From: Ga0077555 sp963746315
GTDB taxonomy: Bacteria > Pseudomonadota > Alphaproteobacteria > Rhizobiales > Hyphomicrobiaceae
Direction: 5' to 3'
NCBI GenBank assembly: GCA_963746315.1
Contig: CAVVAR010000005.1
Coordinates: 124,001-188,000 of the forward strand
DNA length: 64,000 bases
Part shown: positions 16,186-24,512 of the stretch, one piece after another
How positions within the stretch are numbered: the stretch's first letter is position 1
How the letters are laid out: every line of letters begins with the position of its first letter
Position numbers and translations under genes: made by a program
The notes under the pieces: generated by a model
Databases searched by the model: none
Told to the model about the DNA's origin: nothing
Seen by the model: the letters and a program-made list of their open reading frames with translations, nothing else

Positions 16186-17880
16186 TCAGGCGGTCCGCAC
16201 CGCCGACCGGTCGAGCTCCTCGCACATCTGCTGCCGCATGATGAATTTCTGCACCTTGCCGGTGACCGTCATGGGAAACTCGTCCACGAGCTTGATGTGT
16301 CTCGGGATCTTGTAGTGGGCGATCTGGCCCTGGCAGAAGCTCTTGACGTCCTCCGCGCTCAGGGTTGCGCCTGACCGGACCTTGATCCAGGCGCACAGCT
16401 CCTCACCATAGCGGGGGTCCGGGACGCCGAAGACCTGGACATCGAGGATGGCGGGGTGGCGGTACAGGAACTCCTCGATCTCGCGGGGGTAGATGTTCTC
16501 GCCGCCGCGGATGACCATGTCCTTGATGCGGCCGACGATGCTGCAATAGCCGTCCGCGTCCATGGTGGCGAGATCGCCGGTGTGCATCCAGCCGTTGCGG
16601 TCGATGGCCTCGGCCGTGCGCTCCGCATCATCCCAATATCCGAGCATGACCGAATAACCACGAGTGCACAGCTCTCCCGGCTGGCCCCGCGGCACGATGC
16701 GTCCGTCCCCGTCGATGATCTTGATTTCAACATGCGGGTGCACGCGACCGACCGTACCGACTTGCTTTTCGAGCGGGTCTCCTATGCGGGTCTGGGTCGA
16801 CGCAGGGCTCGTCTCCGTCATGCCATAGCCGATGGTCATCTCAGTGAGGCTCATGTCAGCGACGCAGCGGCGCATGACCTCGACCGGACACGGCGAGCCG
16901 GCCATCATGCCCGTCCGGAGACTGCTCAGGTCGAACCTGTGAAACTCGGGGTGGTCGAGCTCGGCGATGAACATGGTCGGCACGCCATAGAGGGCCGTGC
17001 AGCGCTCCTCGGCGACCGTCTGGAGCGTGGCGAGTGGGTCGAAGCCCTCGCCCGGCAGCACGATAGCCGAGCCGTGCGTCAGGCAAGCGAGGTTGCCAAT
17101 CACCATGCCGAAACAATGGTAGAGCGGCACGGGGATGCAGACTTTGTCCTGCTCGGTGAAGCGCATCAGCTCGCCGAGGAAGAAGCCGTTGTTCAGGATG
17201 TTGTGGTGCGTGAGGGTGGCGCCTTTCGGCTGGCCGGTGGTGCCTGATGTGAACTGGATATTGATCGGATCGTCGAATTGCAGGCGGAGAGCGATCTCGG
17301 CCAGCCTTGCGCGCTCGGCAGTGCCGCCAAGAGTATAGATGTGCTCGAAGGCGAAGGTGCCGGGCGCGGGCTCTGGACCGATCTGAATGACGAGGCGAAG
17401 CTCGGGGAGGCGGCTGCAGCGGAGGTCACCGGGGGAGGATGTGGCGAGCTCTGGTGCGAGCGTGGAGAGCATGCCGACGTAGTCGCTCGTCTTGAAGCTG
17501 GTTGCCGTGACCAGCGCTTTGCAGCCAACCTTGTTCAGCGCGTACTCGAGCTCGGCCAAGCGATAGGCCGGGTTGATGTTGACGAGGATGAGACCGGCTT
17601 TCGCAGTGGCGAACTGGGTGACGACCCATTCCGCGTTGTTCGGCGACCATATGCCGATGCGGTCGCCCGGGGAGAGACCGAGCGCAAGGAGGCCGGCGGC
17701 GAACGCGTCGACCTTCTCGCCGAGCTGCCGCCAGCTCCAGCGGACGTCCTGGGCACCGACGATGAGGGCAGGGCGATCACCCCAGCGGGCGACGGTGCGA
17801 TCGAAGTGGGCGCCGATCGTCTCGCCGAGGAGCGGTGTGCTGCTGGTGCCGTGGGCGTAGCTTGGGGCGCTTGGCGTCAT
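16186..17880 (-). CDS. AMP-binding acyl-CoA synthetase
   Basis: 564-aa member of the ANL superfamily that activates a carboxylic acid with ATP and couples it to CoA. The P-loop-like motif is FTSGTTGQPKGATLTHHN, A5 is IGYGMTETSPAS, A8 is the hinge HTGDLATMDADGY...GRIKDMVIRGGENIYP, and the A10 Lys is in TVTGKVQKF. The closest look is to medium or long-chain fatty acyl-CoA synthetases of the ACSF2 type. The ATG at 17880 is preferred over an upstream TTG. It is followed by the MoeB-like gene 48 nt on. Confidence 0.92.
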   Translation of the reverse strand: MTPSAPSYAHGTSSTPLLGETIGAHFDRTVARWGDRPALIVGAQDVRWSWRQLGEKVDAFAAGLLALGLSPGDRIGIWSPNNAEWVVTQFATAKAGLILVNINPAYRLAELEYALNKVGCKALVTATSFKTSDYVGMLSTLAPELATSSPGDLRCSRLPELRLVIQIGPEPAPGTFAFEHIYTLGGTAERARLAEIALRLQFDDPINIQFTSGTTGQPKGATLTHHNILNNGFFLGELMRFTEQDKVCIPVPLYHCFGMVIGNLACLTHGSAIVLPGEGFDPLATLQTVAEERCTALYGVPTMFIAELDHPEFHRFDLSSLRTGMMAGSPCPVEVMRRCVADMSLTEMTIGYGMTETSPASTQTRIGDPLEKQVGTVGRVHPHVEIKIIDGDGRIVPRGQPGELCTRGYSVMLGYWDDAERTAEAIDRNGWMHTGDLATMDADGYCSIVGRIKDMVIRGGENIYPREIEEFLYRHPAILDVQVFGVPDPRYGEELCAWIKVRSGATLSAEDVKSFCQGQIAHYKIPRHIKLVDEFPMTVTGKVQKFIMRQQMCEELDRSAVRTA

Positions 17881-17973
17881 CGATCGATTCCAGTCTTGCA
17901 ACTCGGTAATCGGGCTTCTCGAGCAGCGGACGGCGCAACTTGCCGTCCGCCGCTCCTCGTCGGTCTTGCTGGC

Positions 17974-19566
17974 CTACTTATCGAGCCAGACCTGGTCGAA
18001 GCGCCAACTATTGTAGATCGAGTTCTCCGGCTGCACGTGACCCTTCACGTGCGGATGCCAGCATGTTGCGTTGTTGCCGTGGAAAATGATGGGGCGTGCA
18101 ACGTCCTCGACGAGGATCTTCTCGATCTGCCAGACGATTTCCTTGCGCTTGGCCGGATCGCTTGCCTGAGCCTGTGCTTCCAGCAGCTTGTCGATCTCCG
18201 GGTTGTTGTACTTGGTGAGGTTCGAGAGCGAGTTGCTCTTGAAGCCCATCATCAGCACACCGTCTGGATCATCGACGCCGGCGCCGGCCAAGTTCAGCGC
18301 CACCGAGTAGTCGCGCTTGTAGAGCTTGTTGTACCACTGGGACGACTCGATCACGTCCAGGGTCGCGTCGAAGTGGATCTTGTTGAGCTGATCGACGAGG
18401 ATTACGGCCGGGTCGCGGAAGTTGTTGAAGTCGCGGGTCGAGACTTTCACCTTCAACCGGTTGTTCGGGCCGTAGCCGAGGCCTTCCATGATCTTGATCG
18501 CCTCGGCGCGCTGCTTCTCGGGATCACCGTAGCTGAACCACGTCTTGAGCACGTCGGCCGGCACTCCCCACTTACCCTTCGGCGGTGCCTGCATGTTGAC
18601 GGCCAGGAAGTTCTTGCCCTGACTGATGATGTCGATGAAGGCCTGCCGGTCGAGCGCCAGTGCCATGGCCTTCCGCAGCTCGGGCTTGTCGAACGGCGGT
18701 GCGTCGCGGTTGACGAGCATGTGCGTCGTGACGTTGGTCGGCTGCAGCTCGCACTTGGCATTGGGTGCCTTGGACTGAATGTCTCCGAGGAGCGGCACCG
18801 TGATGTCGGCGGTGCGTGTCATATCGAACTCGCCGGTCGAGAAGGCGAGGATGCGGGTCGAGCGGCTGGTCACGATGCGCCAGTCGATGGCATCGAGGTA
18901 GGGCTTGCCCTTGTCCCAGTAGTCGGGATTGCGCTCGAGACGGATGGACTGGTTGGACTTGAACTCGACGAATTTGAAGGGGCCGGTGCCGATGGGGGCC
19001 GTCCGCATGGTCTTGGCATCGACGTGGCAGGGATAGATGCCGGAGTACCCGGCCGCGAGCATGGCGAGCAGCGAGGTCTGCGGCCGCTTCACGACGAAGG
19101 TTGCCTCGTGGTCACCATTGACGGTGACCTCGGCCAGATTGTCGAACCAGGCCTCACGCGGGCTGCGACGGTAGAACTTGGGGATCTTGCCGTTGAGGCG
19201 GTGGAAGGTGCACTGGACGTCCTTGGCCGTGAAGGGCTGACCGTCGTGCCATTTCACGCCCTCGCGCAGCTTCATGGTGAGCTTCGTGCGGGTCGAATCC
19301 CACTCCCAGCTTTTGGCGAGCTCGGGAATGATGTTGGCGGCCTCGTTGCTGCGCTCGGTCGGGTCGAACCTGACGAGGTTCGAGTAGATCGCCGAGAATG
19401 GCTGCACGACCTCGATGGTGGTCTCCTCGTGCAGCGAGGAGCTCGGAGGGTTGGTGGTCAGATACATGCGTAACGTCCCGCCCTGCTTCTGGGCGAGGGC
19501 CGGTGCGTGAGCGCCGATAACGGCGATGGCCGCGCAGACTGCGCGTGTCATGAGTCGCTGGAACAA
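17974..19566 (-). CDS. ABC transporter substrate-binding protein (family 5)
   Basis: Periplasmic solute-binding protein of the peptide/nickel (SBP_bac_5) family, about 530 aa. The signal peptide ends APALAQ. Family motifs include LAKSWEWDSTRTKLTMKLREGVKWHDGQPFTAKDV and RKAMALALDRQAFI. I place the start at the TTG at 19566 because GGGAGG lies 8 nt before it; an in-frame ATG lies upstream at 19581 and another inside at 19551. No cognate permease or ATPase genes lie next to it, so it is an orphan here. Ligand could be a peptide, opine or other oligomer. Confidence 0.88.
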   Translation of the reverse strand: MFQRLMTRAVCAAIAVIGAHAPALAQKQGGTLRMYLTTNPPSSSLHEETTIEVVQPFSAIYSNLVRFDPTERSNEAANIIPELAKSWEWDSTRTKLTMKLREGVKWHDGQPFTAKDVQCTFHRLNGKIPKFYRRSPREAWFDNLAEVTVNGDHEATFVVKRPQTSLLAMLAAGYSGIYPCHVDAKTMRTAPIGTGPFKFVEFKSNQSIRLERNPDYWDKGKPYLDAIDWRIVTSRSTRILAFSTGEFDMTRTADITVPLLGDIQSKAPNAKCELQPTNVTTHMLVNRDAPPFDKPELRKAMALALDRQAFIDIISQGKNFLAVNMQAPPKGKWGVPADVLKTWFSYGDPEKQRAEAIKIMEGLGYGPNNRLKVKVSTRDFNNFRDPAVILVDQLNKIHFDATLDVIESSQWYNKLYKRDYSVALNLAGAGVDDPDGVLMMGFKSNSLSNLTKYNNPEIDKLLEAQAQASDPAKRKEIVWQIEKILVEDVARPIIFHGNNATCWHPHVKGHVQPENSIYNSWRFDQVWLDK

Positions 19567-19794
19567 AGCTACCTCCCACATGCAGACCCGGTCATGAGTG
19601 CCGGTGTCTTGCGTCCGTGACGCCCCGACGTAGGGGCGGCGTCAGGCGTTACCTCGCGGAGGAGATGACGTCCCCGAGAGGTGCGCCGGGCCCGACCGGA
19701 CGCTTTCCCGGGCCTGCGACAAATTATGCTAGGCGCAAACGCCGGCTGCTGTCATCGGGGGAAACACGGGAAGGGCTGCGACGGCGGCGCCACC

Positions 19795-21036
19795 TCAAGT
19801 GGCGGCTGCCGTGCGGGTGCCGGATGTCAGCGAGCGACGCCAGACGACGACCAGGCCCACGAGGATCGCAAGGTTGACGAGATTGGCGGCGAGGCCGGTG
19901 GCGAAGGCCGGGGCGTAGGAGCCGAACTGATCGTAGATGACGCCGCCGAGCCAGCCGCCCGTCGCCATGCCGGTGGTGCCGGTGAGCAGCAGCGCGGGCA
20001 GCCGCCATGCGGCCTCGCGTGCAGGGAAGACCTGACGGGCGGTAAGAAGGTAGGCCGGTATCAGGCCGCTGAAGCCAAGGCCGAACGCGGCAGCTATGGC
20101 GAAGAGGCCGGCCTCGTCCTGGGTCAACAAGAAGCCGCTGACGGCGGCCGCTTGAGCGGTAGAGCAGATGACGAGCGTGTAGAGGCCGCCGATGCGATCC
20201 GAGAGCCATCCCCAGAACTGCCGGCTGAAGAAGGCGCAGATGAGCAAGAGCGAGAGCATTGCAGCCCCTTTTGCCGGCGCCATGCCGAGGTCGCCGCAGA
20301 AGGCGATCAGGTGCGCGGACGGCATTGCCATGGGAATGCAGCAGAGGAACGAGGCGATGGCGAGCAGCGCGAACAGGACATTTGGTGGCAGGCCGTGGGA
20401 GCGGGGGCGGCCAGATGCGCTCATGGTGGTCGTCGATGGTGTGACATCGGCCACCGGCGCGGGTGGTGGTTTCAGCACGGCCAGCGCCAATGGCACGGCA
20501 AGAGACGCGACGAGGATTCCGAACCAGAACATCGTCTGACGCCAACCCCACATGGCGATGGCGCGCTCGAACAAGGGGGGCCAGAAGGCGCCGGCCGCAT
20601 ACTGGCCGCTGGCGATCAGGGCGATCGCCGTGCCGCGGCGTGCCTCGAACCAGCGCGAGACGTAGACGTAGAGCGGTGCGTTGATGGCGCCGTTGCCGAT
20701 GAGGCCGATGAAAAGGCCGTGGCCGGCGTAGAGCTGCCAAGCTGCGCCCCCCGAGGACAAGGCGAGGCCTGCGGCGACGCTGAGGGCGCCGAGCACGACT
20801 GTTGCCCGGATGCCGATGCGCTCCGCGATCAGGCCCATCATCAGGCCGCCGACACCCGTTCCGAGCCACGCAAGGGCGTTGGCGGCCGACGGGATCGAGC
20901 GCTCGCCCCCGAGCTCGGCTGCGATCGTCTTCAAGGCAACGGTGGTGATGTATGGTGAGCCGAATGAAATCGACAGGATGACCAGTGAGATGACGGCGAT
21001 GCGCCAAGCCTCTCTGCTGTCGACGCCGCGTGTCAT
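19795..21036 (-). CDS. MFS transporter
   Basis: Major facilitator of 413 aa with twelve hydrophobic segments. Motif A appears as GLIAERIGIR between segments 2 and 3, and a long loop with PRSHGLPPN divides the two halves. The sequence resembles the oxalate/formate antiporter-like and monocarboxylate-like MFS proteins. GGGGAGG lies 9 nt before the ATG at 21036. Substrate unknown; its neighbours (ABC binding protein, acyl-CoA synthetase) would fit an organic acid. Confidence 0.87.
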   Translation of the reverse strand: MTRGVDSREAWRIAVISLVILSISFGSPYITTVALKTIAAELGGERSIPSAANALAWLGTGVGGLMMGLIAERIGIRATVVLGALSVAAGLALSSGGAAWQLYAGHGLFIGLIGNGAINAPLYVYVSRWFEARRGTAIALIASGQYAAGAFWPPLFERAIAMWGWRQTMFWFGILVASLAVPLALAVLKPPPAPVADVTPSTTTMSASGRPRSHGLPPNVLFALLAIASFLCCIPMAMPSAHLIAFCGDLGMAPAKGAAMLSLLLICAFFSRQFWGWLSDRIGGLYTLVICSTAQAAAVSGFLLTQDEAGLFAIAAAFGLGFSGLIPAYLLTARQVFPAREAAWRLPALLLTGTTGMATGGWLGGVIYDQFGSYAPAFATGLAANLVNLAILVGLVVVWRRSLTSGTRTAAAT

Positions 21037-21344
21037 GATGATTCGCCTCCCCGGACCGCGTGGGTGCGCATCGGCGTCAGCGCCCATCTCGCGACCTCAT
21101 TCGCGCCACTGTCACACCGGTTCGAGGCGCGGGGCAAGCGCCCGTGCGCTAAGCTTGCGGCGAGACGATCAGATGCCTAGAGGGCATGATCGTGCGAGGA
21201 TGAGTTGCCGGAAGCTCTCGGTGGTCATATGCGGGCCGCACTGGCGAGCGAGCCTTACGACGTTGGGGGACCGCAACGGGGCCGGGTGACACAGCCGCGT
21301 TGCGTCGCTGTGCTACGTTCCGGGGATGGGGAGACGTGGGTTCC
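21037..21344. other. divergent intergenic region, nothing recognised
   Basis: 308 nt between the divergent MFS and ParA genes. No open frame with a ribosome site and no strong inverted repeat was found. It must hold both promoters, but no convincing -35/-10 pair stands out. Confidence 0.4.
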
Positions 21345-22295
21345 ATGCGTAACACGATCGCTGTGATGAACACGAAAGGCGGCGTCGGCAAGTCGACGAT
21401 CGTGCTCGCCATTGCGGAGACGCTGTCGGCGCATCACGGCAAGAACGTGCTGGTTATCGACAGCGATGCGCAGGCCAGCGTCAGCGCTATGCTGATGGCG
21501 ACCACCAGCCTCAGGAAGCTGCAAGGGGACGGACGAACGCTCGTCGACTACCTCGTCGCGGTGGTGCTGCGTGATGCCCAGGTGGAGTGGACGGACTTCG
21601 TGGTGGGGGGCGTTTCCGACGTCGACGACGCGCGGTCCGTCTATGTCATGCCGAGCGACATGCAACTGACGCTGTTCGAGCGTGAGGTTTCGAAGGAGGC
21701 CTTGCACGGGCGGCTCAGGGCCTCCATCGGCGGATTGCTCAGCCGGGCGCGGATCGTGTTCGACGTTGTCCTGGTCGACTGTCCGCCCGGGTTGTCGGTG
21801 CTGACGGAATGCTGGCTGCGGGAGGCGGATTTCCATCTCTCACCGACGAAGCCCGACTACATCTCGGTGTGTGGGCTCGACGTGTTCTCGCGCTTCAAGC
21901 AGCTCAACCCAGAAATGGGATTTGCGGAGAACCTGGGCGTGCTGGTCAACATGAAGGACCGGCAATCGGCGGAGGACGAGGAGTATCACCGCTGGCTGGC
22001 GGGAAATCCCGACAATCGCTGCTTCGAGCAGATCTTGCCCAGAGTGAATGCCCTGCAGCAGGCGGCGCGCTTCCAAAGCGAGGAGCGGTCGTTCGGTGCG
22101 AAGTATCCGGGCGAGATCGGGCATGCGGTGCGGGGGCTCGCCAACGAGATCCTGCAGCGGGTCGCTGCCGGCGGGGATGGGCGGGCCACAGCCGCGAAGC
22201 CCCAGACCGGCCAACGTGAGGCCGAGCGACCGACGGAGCCCGCCACGGCAGCCGCACAGCCGGCGTCCTCAGGCGGGTCGACCGGGGCTGCGTGA
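21345..22295 (+). CDS. ParA-family ATPase (orphan)
   Basis: 316-aa P-loop ATPase of the ParA/MinD/Soj family. The deviant Walker A motif KGGVGKST is at residues 11-18, Walker A' is in VLVIDSDAQAS, and Walker B in FDVVLVDCPPG. The C-terminal 50 residues are low-complexity (Ala, Pro, Thr, Gln). No ParB or parS-like repeats lie beside it, so it is more likely a cargo-positioning orphan than a chromosome partition gene. The ATG at 21345 opens right before the P-loop strand. Confidence 0.87.
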   Translation: MRNTIAVMNTKGGVGKSTIVLAIAETLSAHHGKNVLVIDSDAQASVSAMLMATTSLRKLQGDGRTLVDYLVAVVLRDAQVEWTDFVVGGVSDVDDARSVYVMPSDMQLTLFEREVSKEALHGRLRASIGGLLSRARIVFDVVLVDCPPGLSVLTECWLREADFHLSPTKPDYISVCGLDVFSRFKQLNPEMGFAENLGVLVNMKDRQSAEDEEYHRWLAGNPDNRCFEQILPRVNALQQAARFQSEERSFGAKYPGEIGHAVRGLANEILQRVAAGGDGRATAAKPQTGQREAERPTEPATAAAQPASSGGSTGAA

Positions 22296-22380
22296 TCGGC
22301 GGCGCATGGGGTGGCAAGTGCGGCCGAGCCGGCGAGTTTAAAGCACTATGTGTTCTGACGGACTCGCCTGCAGTCATTCA

Positions 22381-22469
22381 CGGATCGGATGAAATTTCTC
22401 TAAATTCATATGTTTAGAGCATCTTTATCCGATCACCCGGTCGCAAAAAGCGACCGCATGCGATCGGAT
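22381..22469. repeat. palindromic repeat element (REP-like)
   Basis: A two-step hairpin: outer arms ATCCGATC (22427-22434) and GATCGGAT (22462-22469), inner arms CGGTCGC (22438-22444) and GCGACCG (22450-22456), with loop AAAAA. A further CGGATCGGAT lies at 22381. The interior TTTAGAGCAT is a sequence often seen in intergenic palindromes of Hyphomicrobiales. It lies 3' of both convergent neighbours (ParA and DehI) and could end transcripts from both. Confidence 0.6.
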
Positions 22470-22520
22470 GATCTCTATGGCTCGCGCTACCGCTTCGAAC
22501 CGGACATTATCGCTTCAGGC

Positions 22521-23387
22521 CTACCGGTGAGCGAAACCGTTCTGGAGAAGCTTGCCGATGACGATCATCTCTGGAATGAGCGCCGAGAATCGCTCGAGGA
22601 CGTCGACGATACCCGCCAAGCCGGCCACCCCATCCGCGTGACCGATGTAGGGCGCGAGACGGTCGGCTTCATCCTGCAAGGCGCTCGAGGTCTTGCTGAG
22701 CAGGGCCGGAAGCTCGCCGGTGCCGATTTTCGGGACGAGATCGTCGTGAAGCAGGCGCACCAGCGCCGGCCAGGGAACGAGATGGCGGTAGAGGCTCGGC
22801 ACCAAGCGGCTGCGATCGATGGTCGGGTCGACGGCGATACCGTCGATGAGTTTGCGGATGTCCGCAGGAATGGCCGTCAGCGGGACCATCGGAACGAGGC
22901 CGGCAATTGGCGCCGGCGGGGTCCAGTCCCGGCCAGCCGGTGCATCCCTGGTGGCGACGGACGGGGCCTTCCGCAAAGCTGCCAGCAGCAAGCGTACGCC
23001 CAAAAAATTCAACGGGTTCGATCGGTTGTACGATTGCAGAACCCGGTTGTACGCATCTGTCGCCGTGGCATCCAGGCCTGCGCGATGCAGTGCGGAAGCG
23101 TCGGGTCCAGCGGACTTTCCGGCCAAGGCCGTCTCGACCGTCCGCCATGCCGCATCTTGAATCAGACCGGATGCGTAAAGTGGCCGGAGGGCGCGCCACA
23201 CCTCAGGTAGCGCTCCAGGGTGTGTCGCGAGATGGCGCCAGATCAGCGCTGGCAAGGGGATGCCGGACAGGCGGGCGATATCGGCGTAGATCGCTGCGAT
23301 CTCGGGAGCCGCGTCCGCAACGTCGATTTCGGGCAGTGCCGCCGATTGTGCACTGTGGTGGGCGGAGCCGGCAGCATCGCGACTTAT
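22521..23387 (-). CDS. DehI-family (halocarboxylic acid dehalogenase-like) protein without canonical start
   Basis: The frame encodes a DehI-like protein of about 288 aa. In-frame sequence upstream of the first usual start codon still reads as family N-terminus (EIAAIYADIARLSGIPLPAL), joined to IWRHLATHPGALPEVW. The frame from the preceding stop (about 23553) to TTG 23255 holds no ATG, GTG or TTG. AAGGAG followed 5 nt later by ATA at 23387 is in the right place for a start. Either ATA initiates, or the start was lost by mutation or sequence error. DehI hydrolyses 2-haloacids with inversion or loss of chirality; activity here is unproven, since many family members have no known dehalogenase function. 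Confidence 0.65.
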   Translation of the reverse strand: MSRDAAGSAHHSAQSAALPEIDVADAAPEIAAIYADIARLSGIPLPALIWRHLATHPGALPEVWRALRPLYASGLIQDAAWRTVETALAGKSAGPDASALHRAGLDATATDAYNRVLQSYNRSNPLNFLGVRLLLAALRKAPSVATRDAPAGRDWTPPAPIAGLVPMVPLTAIPADIRKLIDGIAVDPTIDRSRLVPSLYRHLVPWPALVRLLHDDLVPKIGTGELPALLSKTSSALQDEADRLAPYIGHADGVAGLAGIVDVLERFSALIPEMIVIGKLLQNGFAHR

Positions 23388-23487
23388 CAGAACTCCTTCA
23401 ACGATGACAGGCCGCGATGCGTTGTCGGAGAAGGTCCGGAGGCCGGCCGCCGCCGTACGGGGCCGGCAGTGTGGACCGGGACGGACG

Positions 23488-23667
23488 TCAGTGTGGGCGC
23501 GACTGCGCCTCCAGCTTCTGGATCTCTTCCTTGATGCGGAGCTTCTCGAGCTTCAGGCGCATAATCTCGTGGTCGGTCGCGGCGGGACGGGACATTTCCT
23601 GCTCGATCCTGCGATCGAGGACCCGGTGCTTTTCGGCCAGCTCAGCGAGATGGGTAGCTAGTGACAT
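23488..23667 (-). CDS. YdcH family (DUF465) small protein
   Basis: 59-aa protein, nearly all helical, reading MSLATHLAELAEKHRVLD then heptad-like LKLEKLRIKEEIQKLE, the pattern of DUF465/YdcH proteins. These are common in alphaproteobacteria, and their function is unknown. GAAGGAG lies 7-9 nt before the ATG at 23667, which decides the start over a longer frame. It lies 100 nt upstream of the DehI gene in the same direction. Confidence 0.85.
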   Translation of the reverse strand: MSLATHLAELAEKHRVLDRRIEQEMSRPAATDHEIMRLKLEKLRIKEEIQKLEAQSRPH

Positions 23668-23850
23668 CCTGCTCTCCTTCTTCGAATTGCAGACGACAAA
23701 AGTGTGACACGAAGCGTTTGTGCTGTCCATCCGAAGCGATCGTTCGAGGCGGGACCGTCAGTGTCGGTTGAAAAGCTGTTAATTTGTGTGCGCCTCATTG
23801 TCTGAGGCTTGCAAAAATGCAAAATTTTACCGTGACCGAGCTGCGACGAC

Positions 23851-23878
23851 TTGGCGCCGTCACCACGAAGGCTATAAT
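23851..23878 (+). promoter_or_regulatory. candidate promoter of the ActR/RegA gene
   Basis: TTGGCG (23851-23856), a 16-nt spacer, and a perfect TATAAT (23873-23878). The start codon of the regulator is at 23885, where transcription would be expected to begin. That predicts a leaderless or nearly leaderless mRNA, consistent with the absence of a good ribosome-binding site. A small hairpin (GCCTCA-TTGTC-TGAGGC, 23792-23808) lies upstream. Confidence 0.45.
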
Positions 23879-23884
23879 CGGCCC

Positions 23885-24460
23885 ATGGACAAGAAAGACA
23901 CAGAAGATCTCTCGTTCCGCCAGGACGAGCTCCCGGCTGACCGCAGTCTCGTCATCGTGGACGACGACAAAGCCTTCCTGCAGCGGCTCGGCCGCGCCAT
24001 GGAGCAGCGGGGGTTCGAGGTGCGCATGGGCTCCTCGGTCGGCGAAGGGCTGGATCTCATTCGCCAGCAACCGCCAGCCTTTGCAATCGTGGACATGCGG
24101 CTCGAGGATGGCAACGGGCTGGACGTCATCGCCGAGCTGGCGCGGGTCAAGCCCAACTCGCGGGCCATCGTGCTGACCGGATACGGAAATTTCGCGACGG
24201 CGGTCTCGGCCGTCAAGCTCGGCGCCGTCGACTATCTGGCGAAGCCTGCCGACGCCGACGAGGTGACCGACGCTCTGCTCGCGCCCGCCAACGAGAAGGC
24301 GCAGCCGCCGGAGAACCCGATGTCGGCGGACAGGGTTCGCTGGGAGCACATCCAGCGGGTCTACGAGCTTTGTAATCGGAATGTGTCGGAGACGGCGCGG
24401 CGGCTCAACATGCACAGGCGAACGCTGCAGCGCATCCTGGCGAAGCGCGCACCGAAGTAG
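23885..24460 (+). CDS. actR: ActR/RegA/PrrA-type redox response regulator
   Basis: 191-aa response regulator. The receiver domain spans about 20-135 with the acidic pocket Asp26-Asp28 (IVDDDK), phospho-acceptor Asp70 (IVDMRLEDG), Thr98 and Lys120. A Pro-rich linker (QPPENP) leads to a Fis-type helix-turn-helix (VSETARRLNMHRRTLQRIL), the hallmark of RegA/ActR/PrrA. These control respiration, carbon fixation and other redox-responsive genes. Its usual partner kinase (RegB/ActS) and senC are not in the window. The ATG at 23885 lacks an obvious Shine-Dalgarno sequence. Confidence 0.92.
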   Translation: MDKKDTEDLSFRQDELPADRSLVIVDDDKAFLQRLGRAMEQRGFEVRMGSSVGEGLDLIRQQPPAFAIVDMRLEDGNGLDVIAELARVKPNSRAIVLTGYGNFATAVSAVKLGAVDYLAKPADADEVTDALLAPANEKAQPPENPMSADRVRWEHIQRVYELCNRNVSETARRLNMHRRTLQRILAKRAPK

Positions 24461-24512
24461 CGACTCGTGAGGGGCGAGCGACTGGCCATGGCAGATGGAG
24501 CGACTCACCGTC

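Noticed and set aside
17278..19473. Plus-strand frame of 731 codons
   Set aside because: It is opposite the acyl-CoA synthetase and the ABC binding protein, with no recognisable domains; a shadow.
16186..21036. Single operon from MFS to MoeB with a full ABC transporter
   Set aside because: Only the binding protein is present; gaps of about 93 and 228 nt separate it from its neighbours, so one functional unit is not supported.
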